This document shows, piece after piece, positions 14,794 to 22,358 of a stretch of DNA of 33,564 nt; the stretch's first letter is position 1, and every line of letters begins with the position of its first letter. Location: the NCBI GenBank assembly GCA_947627895.1, contig CANQXV010000004.1, forward strand, positions 1 to 33,564. The letters are read 5' to 3'. This DNA comes from an uncultured Bacilli bacterium. GTDB taxonomy: Bacteria > Bacillota_I > Bacilli_A > RF39 > UBA660. The position numbers and the translations under genes were made by a program. A model generated the notes under the pieces. The model had not been told where the DNA came from. It did no database searches and was given only the letters and a program-made list of their open reading frames with translations.

Positions 14794-15229
14794 AACCTCT
14801 TTTTCTGCCTAGAACCTCATCAATGGAAAATTTAGGATAAATTAACGAAAGATTAAATAAAAAAGTAGTAGGTATTAAGTAACGAGAATTCTCATAATGG
14901 GCATAAGCTGAAGAACTTGTATTTAAAACATTAGCAATATCTTGTTGGGTTAATTTATGTTTTTTCCGTATAGTTCGTAAATTATTACTTATGATATCTA
15001 AATCTATTTTTAAGGGCAAATAATCTTCATTATATTCTTTTAAGCCAAATAAATAATCTAAACTATATCCATAATGATTGGCATATTTTATTAAATGGCG
15101 TAGAGGTATTGTGTCTTGTCCTGTTTCCCAACCTGAAATAGTTGAAAAATGAACTTTAAATAAAGTTGTTAAATCTTTTTGTTTTAAGTCTAATAATTCC
15201 CGTGATTCCCGAAAATTTTTAACAATCAT
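14792..15229 (-). CDS. XRE-type regulator with two tandem helix-turn-helix domains
   Basis: This 145-aa protein consists of two Cro/C1-type HTH domains in tandem: the first around FRESRELLDLKQKDLTTLF and STISGWETGQDTIP (about 5-58), the second around LRTIRKKHKLTQQDIANVL and SSAYAHYENSRYLIP (about 80-140). No ligand or metabolite domain is present. The frame extends five codons to 15244, but ATG 15229 is preceded by GGGTGAT at suitable distance and matches the usual domain start. It is transcribed divergently from the BspA-type surface gene across 139 nt, so it may control that gene or itself; this is inference from position. Confidence 0.85.
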   Translation of the reverse strand: MIVKNFRESRELLDLKQKDLTTLFKVHFSTISGWETGQDTIPLRHLIKYANHYGYSLDYLFGLKEYNEDYLPLKIDLDIISNNLRTIRKKHKLTQQDIANVLNTSSSAYAHYENSRYLIPTTFLFNLSLIYPKFSIDEVLGRKRG

Positions 15230-15302
15230 GTGTATATCACCCATTTAATTTTTTCATTATTTTACATGAAAATTATTTTTCTTTGGGAAATAGACCAAAA
15301 AG

Positions 15303-15311
15303 TGCTATAAT
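15303..15311 (+). promoter_or_regulatory. Extended -10 promoter of the BspA-type surface gene
   Basis: TGC-TATAAT (hexamer 15306-15311) lies in the divergent region between the double-HTH regulator and the surface protein, 57 nt before ATG 15369. This leaves a leader of about 50 nt. Confidence 0.65.
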
Positions 15312-15368
15312 ATCTATAAGAATAAAATATGTGATTTTTTTACAAAATAAATAAGAAGAGGTAATAAC

Positions 15369-18119
15369 ATGAAAGAGGTAAATAAAAGAAAAAGTCTAAT
15401 CTTATTAACAATAGGAGTATTAGTTCTATTAATAGTAATGATTGGGGCTGCTTATGCCTTTTTTCAAGCTCAAACAAATGGTAGCGAAGACTTCAATATT
15501 AATGCTACTGCAGGAACAACAGATAATTTTACCTTTAGAATGGAAGACTTAAATATTGGTGATGAGGCTAAAAAAATAGCAGATAACCATAATAAAGATG
15601 GAGAAAATGAAAATACCGAAATAGTAATAGAAGCCAATCAACAAAACTTTGTTCAAAATGGAAATAGTATTGGTGATGGTGTAAAAGCAACAGCAAGTCT
15701 AATTGCTAATAACTATAATTATACGGCATCATATTCTTATAATTTATATTTAAATATAGATCAAAATAACTTTGTTTATACTAATGAAGAAGAAAGAACC
15801 CCCGAACTTGTAATGGTAGTAAAAGAAAATGGAAAGTATGTCGAAGATATAGCAGGATTAACTAATACAAAAGTTCAAGTAAAAGGTGAGGAACAACCAG
15901 TAACAGGATTTGATATAACAACAAATAAAAATTTTATAAAAATAGCTAGTGATAAAGCAATAGATGCAAATGAAGATACTGGAGGTAAAGCCGAGGATAT
16001 ATGGGAAATATCGATAATATTTTTAAATTTAGAAAATGATCAAAATGCTAATGCAGGAAAAGAATTTAATGCTGAATTATCAATTCAAACCGAAAAAATA
16101 AATTATCTAAACTTAGGAAATAAGGATTATGCCTTTTATCGAGGAACATCAGAAACTGATAAAGGATATAGGGAACAAATAAAGAATGTCCACATTGTCG
16201 ATCACATAGCAGAAGAAAATGAATTAAATAGAGTAGAAAGTTGGGATTTATCTAGTAATAGCGATGGTTCAATAATGGGATGGCTAGTTCAAGCTAATGA
16301 AGATGATACTGCCCCATATGATTTGTATATAGGATATGAAGGAGAACTAAAAGCAAAAAGTCTTGCTTATGCCTTTTATAATATGACAAATTTAGAAACG
16401 ATAGATGGATTAGAAAAAATAGATACTTCAAATGTTACAAATATGAAGTGGATGTTTTATAATACAAAATTAAGTACACTAGATTTAAGTAAATGGGATA
16501 CATCCAAAGTAACCAATATGGCAGGTATGTTTGATAACATGACAAACTTAATAGAAATACAGGGAATAGAAAACTTTAAAACAGAAAATGTTACCGATAT
16601 GGGACTAATGTTTTATGGTACACCTTTAATGGCATTAGATTTAAGTAATTGGAATACCTCTAAAGTGACTGGCATGTATGGAATGTTCAATAGTATGACA
16701 AATTTAACAGAGATAATGGGAATAGAAAACTTTAAAACAGGAAACGTAACAAGTATGGAATATATGTTTTATGGAACAAAATTAAATACTTTAGATTTAA
16801 GAGGATGGGATACATCCAAAGTAACCAATATGGTAGGTATGTTTGGTAATATGCTGAATTTAATAAAAATAGAAGGGCTAGAAAATTTAAATGTTTCAAA
16901 TGTAAAAGATATGACGAATATATTTATTAATACTACTTTTAAATCATTGGACTTAAGTAATTGGAATACATCACAATTACTTAACATGAGAGGCATGTTT
17001 TACAATATGGAAAACTTAACAGAAATAAAAGGAATAGAAAATTTTAAAACTGGTAAGGTTACAGACATGGGGTATGTATTTTATGGAACAGCTATAAGTT
17101 CATTAGACTTAAGAAACTGGGATACATCTCAGGCAACAACTATGTTTTTAATATTTTATAATATGGAAAACTTAACAGAAATAAAAGGAATAGAAAACTT
17201 TAAAACTAACAATGTTACAGATATGAGTTACATGTTTTTTAATACAAAAATAGATACATTAGATTTAGGCAGTTGGGATACATCGCAAGTAACAAATATG
17301 ACAGGTATGTTTGGTAATATGGAAAACTTAACAGAAATAAAAGGAACAGAAAATTTTAAAACCGGTAAGGTTACAAGTATGGAAGTTATGTTTTCTAATA
17401 CTGCATTAATTACATTAGATTTAAACAATTGGGATACATCGCAAGTGACGAATATGCATGGAATGTTTTATAACATGAAAAACATAACAGAAATTAAAGG
17501 TTTAAAAGATTTAAAAGTTTCAAATGTAACTAATATGTGTGATATATTTAATGGTAACATTTTAAGCACATTAGATTTAAGCAATTGGGACACATCGCAA
17601 GTAACGAATATGCAAGGAATGTTTTATTTAATGACAAACTTAACCGAAATAAAAGGAATAGAAAATTTTAAAACTAGTAATGTAACTAATATGTGGGGCT
17701 TGTTTGCATATACCGCAATAAGTACACTTGATTTAACCACTTGGGACACATCACAAGTAGAGACTATGAGAGAAATGTTTTATGATATGACAAACTTAAA
17801 AGAAATAAAAGGAATAGAAAATTTTAAAACCGGTAGGGTTACAAGTATGGAAGGTATGCTTTCTTATACAGCTTTAAGTACACTAAATTTAAGCAAATGG
17901 GATACATCACAAGTAACCAACATGATTCTTATGTTTTATGGAATGACAAATTTAACAACATTAGATATGACTAATGCAAAATTTACCCAAGTAACAAACT
18001 ATGATAATATGTTCGGCAATATTAATCCCGATTTAAAAGTAACAATAACTGGTGAAGATAATAAAAACTGGTTTGTTGATCATAATATTTTAACAGCAGA
18101 TTATTTAAATGTTTTATAA
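15369..18119 (+). CDS. BspA-type (DUF285) repeat surface protein with TasA/camelysin-like N-terminus
   Basis: This 916-aa protein begins with a basic tip and a hydrophobic segment (9-28), then GAAYAFFQAQTNGSEDFN. This resembles the signal region of TasA/camelysin proteins processed by SipW-type peptidases. Residues 40-350 form a beta-rich Asn-rich domain. From about 350 to 860, ten long repeats of the leucine-rich BspA/DUF285 type follow (LDLSNWDTSQVTNMxGMF... NLTEIKGIENFKT), with a strict 52-residue period: LDL/LNL tripeptides run from 371 to 839. Such proteins mediate adhesion in gut and oral bacteria. There is no LPXTG or C-terminal anchor. AGAGG precedes ATG 15369. A terminator follows. 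Confidence 0.92.
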   Translation: MKEVNKRKSLILLTIGVLVLLIVMIGAAYAFFQAQTNGSEDFNINATAGTTDNFTFRMEDLNIGDEAKKIADNHNKDGENENTEIVIEANQQNFVQNGNSIGDGVKATASLIANNYNYTASYSYNLYLNIDQNNFVYTNEEERTPELVMVVKENGKYVEDIAGLTNTKVQVKGEEQPVTGFDITTNKNFIKIASDKAIDANEDTGGKAEDIWEISIIFLNLENDQNANAGKEFNAELSIQTEKINYLNLGNKDYAFYRGTSETDKGYREQIKNVHIVDHIAEENELNRVESWDLSSNSDGSIMGWLVQANEDDTAPYDLYIGYEGELKAKSLAYAFYNMTNLETIDGLEKIDTSNVTNMKWMFYNTKLSTLDLSKWDTSKVTNMAGMFDNMTNLIEIQGIENFKTENVTDMGLMFYGTPLMALDLSNWNTSKVTGMYGMFNSMTNLTEIMGIENFKTGNVTSMEYMFYGTKLNTLDLRGWDTSKVTNMVGMFGNMLNLIKIEGLENLNVSNVKDMTNIFINTTFKSLDLSNWNTSQLLNMRGMFYNMENLTEIKGIENFKTGKVTDMGYVFYGTAISSLDLRNWDTSQATTMFLIFYNMENLTEIKGIENFKTNNVTDMSYMFFNTKIDTLDLGSWDTSQVTNMTGMFGNMENLTEIKGTENFKTGKVTSMEVMFSNTALITLDLNNWDTSQVTNMHGMFYNMKNITEIKGLKDLKVSNVTNMCDIFNGNILSTLDLSNWDTSQVTNMQGMFYLMTNLTEIKGIENFKTSNVTNMWGLFAYTAISTLDLTTWDTSQVETMREMFYDMTNLKEIKGIENFKTGRVTSMEGMLSYTALSTLNLSKWDTSQVTNMILMFYGMTNLTTLDMTNAKFTQVTNYDNMFGNINPDLKVTITGEDNKNWFVDHNILTADYLNVL
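16372..17995 (+). repeat. 156-bp in-frame tandem repeat array (about 10 units)
   Basis: The coding repeats of the surface protein have an exact 156-bp period: the first LDL codons start at 16479 and the tenth equivalent at 17883, nine periods later, with no insertion or deletion. Units 5 to 10 are more alike at DNA level (for example AACTTAACAGAAATAAAAGG recurs), suggesting recent duplication or gene conversion at that end. Confidence 0.9.
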
Positions 18120-18124
18120 AGAAT

Positions 18125-18160
18125 AAAATGTTACCAAATTGGTGCATTTTTTCTTTTTTT
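18125..18160 (+). terminator. Terminator of the surface protein gene
   Basis: AAAATG-T-TACCA pairs with TGGT-G-CATTTT (18125-18150, one internal mismatch), followed by a long T-rich tail. Confidence 0.8.
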
Positions 18161-18200
18161 TTAAAGAAAATAGTTATATAATTTTATTAAGGAGGAGAAA

Positions 18201-19784
18201 ATGAAAAAGATATTTAAAAAATATGGTGCAGTAAAAAGTATCGGTGGATGTCTTGATATTTTAGGTTTACTTTTAGCTATAATTGCCGCTTTCTTAGGTA
18301 AATTTGAAGATGTACAAATGACTATGCGAGTTATTAGTTGTATTTTAATTTTCATTGGTTTATTTATGATGGCTTTAATGGCTGAAAAAAATAAAACTTT
18401 AAAATTGATAGGCTCATTTGTTTTAGCTGCCTTTGTCTTTACTTGGATTTTGCCTTATGGATATTTTAATGGGGCAACATTCGTAAACTACGGTTTAAAA
18501 AGATTAGGTTTAGCGGACTTTGGTATAGGTGCATATTATGCTGTAAGCTTTACTTTAGAAAAAATATTATTTATTCTTTTCTTAGTAGGTTTCTATGGTG
18601 TGTTATCTAAAATAAGTGGATATCAACAATTAGTTACATCTATTGCCAAAAAATTAAAAGGAAAAGAAGTTATTACTGCTTTATGTATGTCTTTATTTAT
18701 AGTAGCTTTTACAGCTTTATCTAGACAAACATTTGCCGCTTTAATTTTTGTTCCATTCTTTGTTTCTATTTTATCCCATATGAAAGTAGAAAAAATTACC
18801 GCTTTTGCTATTACGTATGGTTCTATTCTTATTGGTATTTTAGGAGTTCTATATGGAAGTGAAAGTTTATCAGACTTTAATTACTATTTAGATACTGAAC
18901 TTACAACTGGTCTTACATATCGAGGTATTATTTTAGCGGTTGCTTTTGTTCTTTACAATTTCTTTATTGTAATGCGAATAAGAGCAAATAAAAAGAGAAA
19001 AAATGCCGAAGCTATTGAAGATACATTTGAAGTTGAAGCTCCTAAGAAAAAAGGCCATGTATATCCTGTAGTTATAACTTTAGTAGTTGTTACTATTTTA
19101 GCTATTTTAGGATATGTTGGTTGGAGTGATTATTGGGAAATTGGTATTTTTAAAGATTTCCATACTTGGATAACAAGTTTCTCAATTGGCGAAGATTTCC
19201 CAATATTTAGTTATATTTTAGGCAGTAATCCAGTTGCCTTTGGGGAATTTGGATACCTATATGTAATGGATGGTATTTTATTAATTGCAAGCGCTGTATT
19301 AGCTTTGATTTACAGAATGAAATTAAGCGAATATGTTGCTGCTGCTTTTGAGGGCCTTAAAAAGGCTATTAAACCGATACTTGTCATTATTGGTATTTAT
19401 ACAATTTTTGCTTTTGTATATATGTCACCAGTAACGCCAACATTATGTAACTGGTTCTTCAGTTTAACTGATTCTCTAAATCCAGTAACTGCGTCTATTT
19501 CCGCCTTTATTGCCTCTATGTTTAACATTGATTTTGGTTATACTGCATACGCTATAGGAGCTTACTTAACTACAGCATATGAAGGTAGCTTAGAAATAGT
19601 TCATACTATATTCACTTCAATGTATGGTTTAGTTCAAGTATTCTTACCATCAAGTTTAGTTTTAATGGTAGGTTTATCACTAGCCAATATTGATTATAAA
19701 TCATGGTTTAAATATATCTGGCTATTCGTGGTTGGAATGTTTATTATCTTAATAGTATTCTTTGTAGTATTATTATACGTTTAA
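18201..19784 (+). CDS. Polytopic membrane protein, possible YfcC/ion-transporter superfamily member
   Basis: This 527-aa integral membrane protein has about 11-12 hydrophobic segments and a central Lys-rich cytoplasmic loop (about residues 253-285, RIRANKKRKNAEAIED). The block GFYGVLSKISGYQQLVTSIA...FTALSRQTFAALIFVPFFVSIL recalls the YfcC/DcuC-like group of carboxylate carriers (IT superfamily), but I cannot place it confidently. The second half contains MSPVTPTLCNWFFSL and FNIDFGYTAYAIGAYLTTAY, which look like re-entrant or substrate-site segments. Substrate unknown. A near-perfect AAGGAGGAG precedes ATG 18201, with TATAAT at about 18174. It is bounded by terminators on both sides, so it is monocistronic. 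Confidence 0.8.
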   Translation: MKKIFKKYGAVKSIGGCLDILGLLLAIIAAFLGKFEDVQMTMRVISCILIFIGLFMMALMAEKNKTLKLIGSFVLAAFVFTWILPYGYFNGATFVNYGLKRLGLADFGIGAYYAVSFTLEKILFILFLVGFYGVLSKISGYQQLVTSIAKKLKGKEVITALCMSLFIVAFTALSRQTFAALIFVPFFVSILSHMKVEKITAFAITYGSILIGILGVLYGSESLSDFNYYLDTELTTGLTYRGIILAVAFVLYNFFIVMRIRANKKRKNAEAIEDTFEVEAPKKKGHVYPVVITLVVVTILAILGYVGWSDYWEIGIFKDFHTWITSFSIGEDFPIFSYILGSNPVAFGEFGYLYVMDGILLIASAVLALIYRMKLSEYVAAAFEGLKKAIKPILVIIGIYTIFAFVYMSPVTPTLCNWFFSLTDSLNPVTASISAFIASMFNIDFGYTAYAIGAYLTTAYEGSLEIVHTIFTSMYGLVQVFLPSSLVLMVGLSLANIDYKSWFKYIWLFVVGMFIILIVFFVVLLYV

Positions 19785-19794
19785 TAAAAACAAA

Positions 19795-19828
19795 ATAAAA
19801 AAAGTTAGCTTCGGCTATCTTTTTTTAT
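19795..19828 (+). terminator. Terminator with UUCG tetraloop
   Basis: An A-run, G-T-TAGC, loop TTCG (19810-19813), GCTA-T-C and seven T residues follow the membrane protein gene. The stem has one T-T mismatch. Confidence 0.85.
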
Positions 19829-19895
19829 TTGAAAAAAATTGAATAATAAATTGCCTAGATTAACATTATAAACATAGAATTATATAGGAGGATTT

Positions 19896-22019
19896 ATGTT
19901 CGATTTTTATAATATTGAGATAAGTAAAATATTTAAGCAAAGTGAGCAAGAAATGTTTAATTTACATCATCCGTATGTGGGAACAGAGCATTTATTGCTT
20001 TCTTTACTTAAGCTTTCTTCTGAGGTTAATATGATTGCTCTAGATTATGGTCTAACTTATGAGAGTTTTAAAAATGAGCTTATAAATGTCGTAGGATCCT
20101 CGACGAAAAAAAGTAGTTATGTTTTATATACGCCGCTTTTAAAAAGGGTTATTAAAAATGCTACGGTAAAAGCTATGCATAATAATCAAGAACTAAGTGC
20201 TAAAAGCCTATTTATGGCTTTACTTGATGAAGGCGAAGGTATAGCCATCCGAGTTCTTATTGGTATGGATATTGATATTGATGAATTATATGAAGAGTTA
20301 AAAGACCATAAAAGTGGCAGTGGTACTAAATTAGAATTATTAGAAGTTGGTAAAAACTTAAGTGAACTCGTGGATATGGATGATATTCTCGTGGGAAGAG
20401 ATAAAGAGTTAACTTATATTATTGAAACATTGATTCGCAAAGATAAAAATAATCCTCTTTTAATTGGACCTGCAGGAGTAGGGAAAACGGCAATCGTGGA
20501 AGAACTGGCTCGACGCATAAATAAAGGAGAAGTGCCTTCAAAATTAAAAAATAAGAAAATAGTTTTGTTAGAAATGGGAGCTTTAGTCGCGGGAACTAAA
20601 TATCGCGGGGAATTTGAAGAAAGATTAACTAAAATAATTAAAGAATTAGAAAAATGCGATGAATATATTATCTTTATTGATGAAATTCATTCCATGGTTA
20701 ATGCCGGAGGGGCTGAAGGAGCTATTAATGCCGCGGATATTTTAAAGCCTTACCTAGCTAGAGGGGCCATTAAATGTATTGGAGCAACTACCACCTATGA
20801 ATATAATAAATTTATTGCTAGTGATAAAGCTTTAGCAAGACGTTTTGAAACAATTAATATTGTTGAACCCGATATTGAAGAAACCAAAAATATCTTACGA
20901 AAAGTAAAAAAAACTTATGAAAAACATTATAATATCAAAATAAAAGATCTGGATTTAGAAAAAATAGTTGATTTAGCAACTAAGTATATTTATACACAAA
21001 AAAATCCGGATAAAGCCTTAGATGTCTTAGATTCTGTTTGTGCTTTTGTATGTATGCAAAAAGAACAAAATAACAATATTAAAAACTATGAAACTAAATT
21101 AAGTAATTTAGCTAAACAAAAAGAAGAATTAATAAAAGCTAATGACTTTGAAGAAGCGATTAAAATATATGCAGAAAGTAGCAAAATTCAAAATAAATTA
21201 CAACTTATAAATAATAAAAAAATTCAAAGTATAAGAGAAGACGATATTTATTATGTAATAAGTAAGAAAATAAATATACCTTTACCTAAAGAAAAAGAAG
21301 GGTATTTAGAAAAATTAAATAATGAGTTAAATAATTTAGTTTATGGTCAAGAAGAAGCTATTAAAGATATTTTAATAACGTTAAAAAATAAATATTTTAT
21401 TAATGATACACCAATATCTTTTATCTTTAATGGACCAAGTGGCGTAGGTAAAACCTATATTTCGAAAATTATGGCCAAAGTTCTAAAAATGCCAATTTTA
21501 AAACTTGATTTTAGCGATTATTCCTCTAGTGCTTCTTTAAGTAAACTATTAGGTTCTACCGCGGGATATGTTGGTTATGATGATGGAGCCTTACTTAATC
21601 AGTTTAAATATCAACCCTATAGTTTATTAATAATTGAAAATTATGATGGTGGATGCTTAGAAGTAAAAAAGTTATTAGACCAAATTTTAGAAGAAGGACT
21701 TATTACGAATGCCAAAGGCGAAGATATATCTTTTCGCAATAGTTTAATTATAATTAATAGTCGAATTCAAAAAGAAAATAATGTTGGTTTTAATCAAATG
21801 AATGTTATAAAAGATGCTGAATTTCTAAAATTAAGTGAAAGAGTTAGTAAAGTAGTAATGTTTAATAATTTAAATGATACTATCGTTACTAAATATTTTA
21901 CTGATAATAATTATGATAAAGCAATGATATCTAAAATAAAGTATCAAAATGGAGGCTTTAAAACTATTATTAAAGCTTTAAAGAACTTTAATTTAGAACA
22001 TGAAAAAACATCGGTTTAG
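19896..22019 (+). CDS. clpC: ClpC-like AAA+ unfoldase with an intact D1 and degenerate D2
   Basis: This 707-aa protein follows the ClpC plan: Clp_N repeats (1-150, HPYVGTEHLLLSLLK), D1 with Walker A GPAGVGKT (191-198), Walker B IIFIDEIH (258-265) and ALARRFETI, a UVR-like middle (about 410-440), then D2 with Walker A GPSGVGKT (513-520) and GYVGYDDGALL. D2 has lost its Walker B acid pair: the expected LLDEIEKA reads LLIIENYDGG (Glu581-Asn582), and the FRPEFLNRID arginine-finger region is unrecognisable. It is about 100 residues shorter than usual. A VGF tripeptide (630-632), where ClpC carries its ClpP-contact loop, remains. AGGAGG precedes ATG 19896. No clpP or mcsB is nearby. Confidence 0.88.
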   Translation: MFDFYNIEISKIFKQSEQEMFNLHHPYVGTEHLLLSLLKLSSEVNMIALDYGLTYESFKNELINVVGSSTKKSSYVLYTPLLKRVIKNATVKAMHNNQELSAKSLFMALLDEGEGIAIRVLIGMDIDIDELYEELKDHKSGSGTKLELLEVGKNLSELVDMDDILVGRDKELTYIIETLIRKDKNNPLLIGPAGVGKTAIVEELARRINKGEVPSKLKNKKIVLLEMGALVAGTKYRGEFEERLTKIIKELEKCDEYIIFIDEIHSMVNAGGAEGAINAADILKPYLARGAIKCIGATTTYEYNKFIASDKALARRFETINIVEPDIEETKNILRKVKKTYEKHYNIKIKDLDLEKIVDLATKYIYTQKNPDKALDVLDSVCAFVCMQKEQNNNIKNYETKLSNLAKQKEELIKANDFEEAIKIYAESSKIQNKLQLINNKKIQSIREDDIYYVISKKINIPLPKEKEGYLEKLNNELNNLVYGQEEAIKDILITLKNKYFINDTPISFIFNGPSGVGKTYISKIMAKVLKMPILKLDFSDYSSSASLSKLLGSTAGYVGYDDGALLNQFKYQPYSLLIIENYDGGCLEVKKLLDQILEEGLITNAKGEDISFRNSLIIINSRIQKENNVGFNQMNVIKDAEFLKLSERVSKVVMFNNLNDTIVTKYFTDNNYDKAMISKIKYQNGGFKTIIKALKNFNLEHEKTSV

Positions 22020-22034
22020 CCGATGCTTTTGTTT
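22003..22034. terminator. Bidirectional terminator between the ClpC-like gene and the tRNA pair
   Basis: CATCGG (22009-22014) pairs with CCGATG (22020-22025). A T-rich tail follows on the plus strand, and an A6 run (22003-22008) gives a U-tract on the minus strand. It therefore serves both the ClpC-like gene, whose TAG stop is in the loop, and the convergent tRNAs. Confidence 0.85.
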
Positions 22035-22038
22035 TAAA

Positions 22039-22115
22039 TGGTCGAGAAGACAGGATTTGAACCTGCGACCCCTAGATCCCAAATCTAGTGCACTACCAAA
22101 TTGTGCTACTTCTCG
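22039..22115 (-). tRNA. tRNA-Pro (anticodon TGG)
   Basis: This is a 77-nt tRNA on the minus strand. Acceptor CGAGAAG pairs with CTTCTCG, with discriminator A and encoded CCA (plus strand 22039-22041). The anticodon stem CTAGA/TCTAG holds loop TTTGGGA. It is cotranscribed with the tRNA-Arg upstream. Confidence 0.97.
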
Positions 22116-22125
22116 AATCCTTAAA

Positions 22126-22203
22126 TGGTACGCCCAAAGGGATTCGAACCCCCAACCTCTAGATCCGTAGTCTAGCGCTCTAATCCAATTGAGCTATGGG
22201 CGC
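22126..22203 (-). tRNA. tRNA-Arg (anticodon ACG)
   Basis: This is a 78-nt tRNA on the minus strand. Acceptor GCGCCCA pairs with TGGGCGT (a G-U at the end), with discriminator A and encoded CCA. Anticodon loop CTACGGA reads CGN codons after A34 deamination. It lies 10 nt upstream of tRNA-Pro. Confidence 0.97.
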
Positions 22204-22224
22204 ATTTTTTCGAAATGCATTATA

Positions 22225-22253
22225 ATTATATTATAGTTTTTAGGAAAAATCAA
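22225..22253 (-). promoter_or_regulatory. Promoter of the tRNA-Arg/tRNA-Pro pair
   Basis: On the minus strand, TTGATT (22248-22253), a 17-nt spacer and TATAAT (22225-22230) lie 21 nt before the tRNA-Arg 5' end. Confidence 0.75.
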
Positions 22254-22290
22254 CTTTAAATCGCGAAAAATACGGCATTCAATTATTAAA

Positions 22291-22339
22291 TTTTGCCAGA
22301 ATTACGGATAATAGCAAAATATTCGTAATTCTGGCAAAA
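22291..22339. repeat. Perfect 16-bp inverted repeat with 17-nt loop
   Basis: TTTTGCCAGAATTACG (22291-22306) is perfectly complementary to 22324-22339. No U-tract follows on either strand, so a standard intrinsic terminator is not evident. It lies between the tRNA promoter and the 3' end of the Ca2+ ATPase gene. It may act as a terminator-like hairpin for that gene or be a small mobile or regulatory palindrome. Confidence 0.8.
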
Positions 22340-22358
22340 GATTTAAATAAAAAATGAT

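Noticed and set aside
16769-17428. Minus-strand frames within the BspA-type gene
   Set aside because: They are shadows created by the regular 156-bp repeat and carry the mirrored repeat pattern, with no start signals.
16372-17995. CRISPR or other non-coding repeat array
   Set aside because: The 156-bp repeat is in frame, has no spacers and encodes known BspA-type units.
18161-18355. Minus-strand 64-codon frame
   Set aside because: It spans a terminator and the start of the membrane protein gene and is low complexity.
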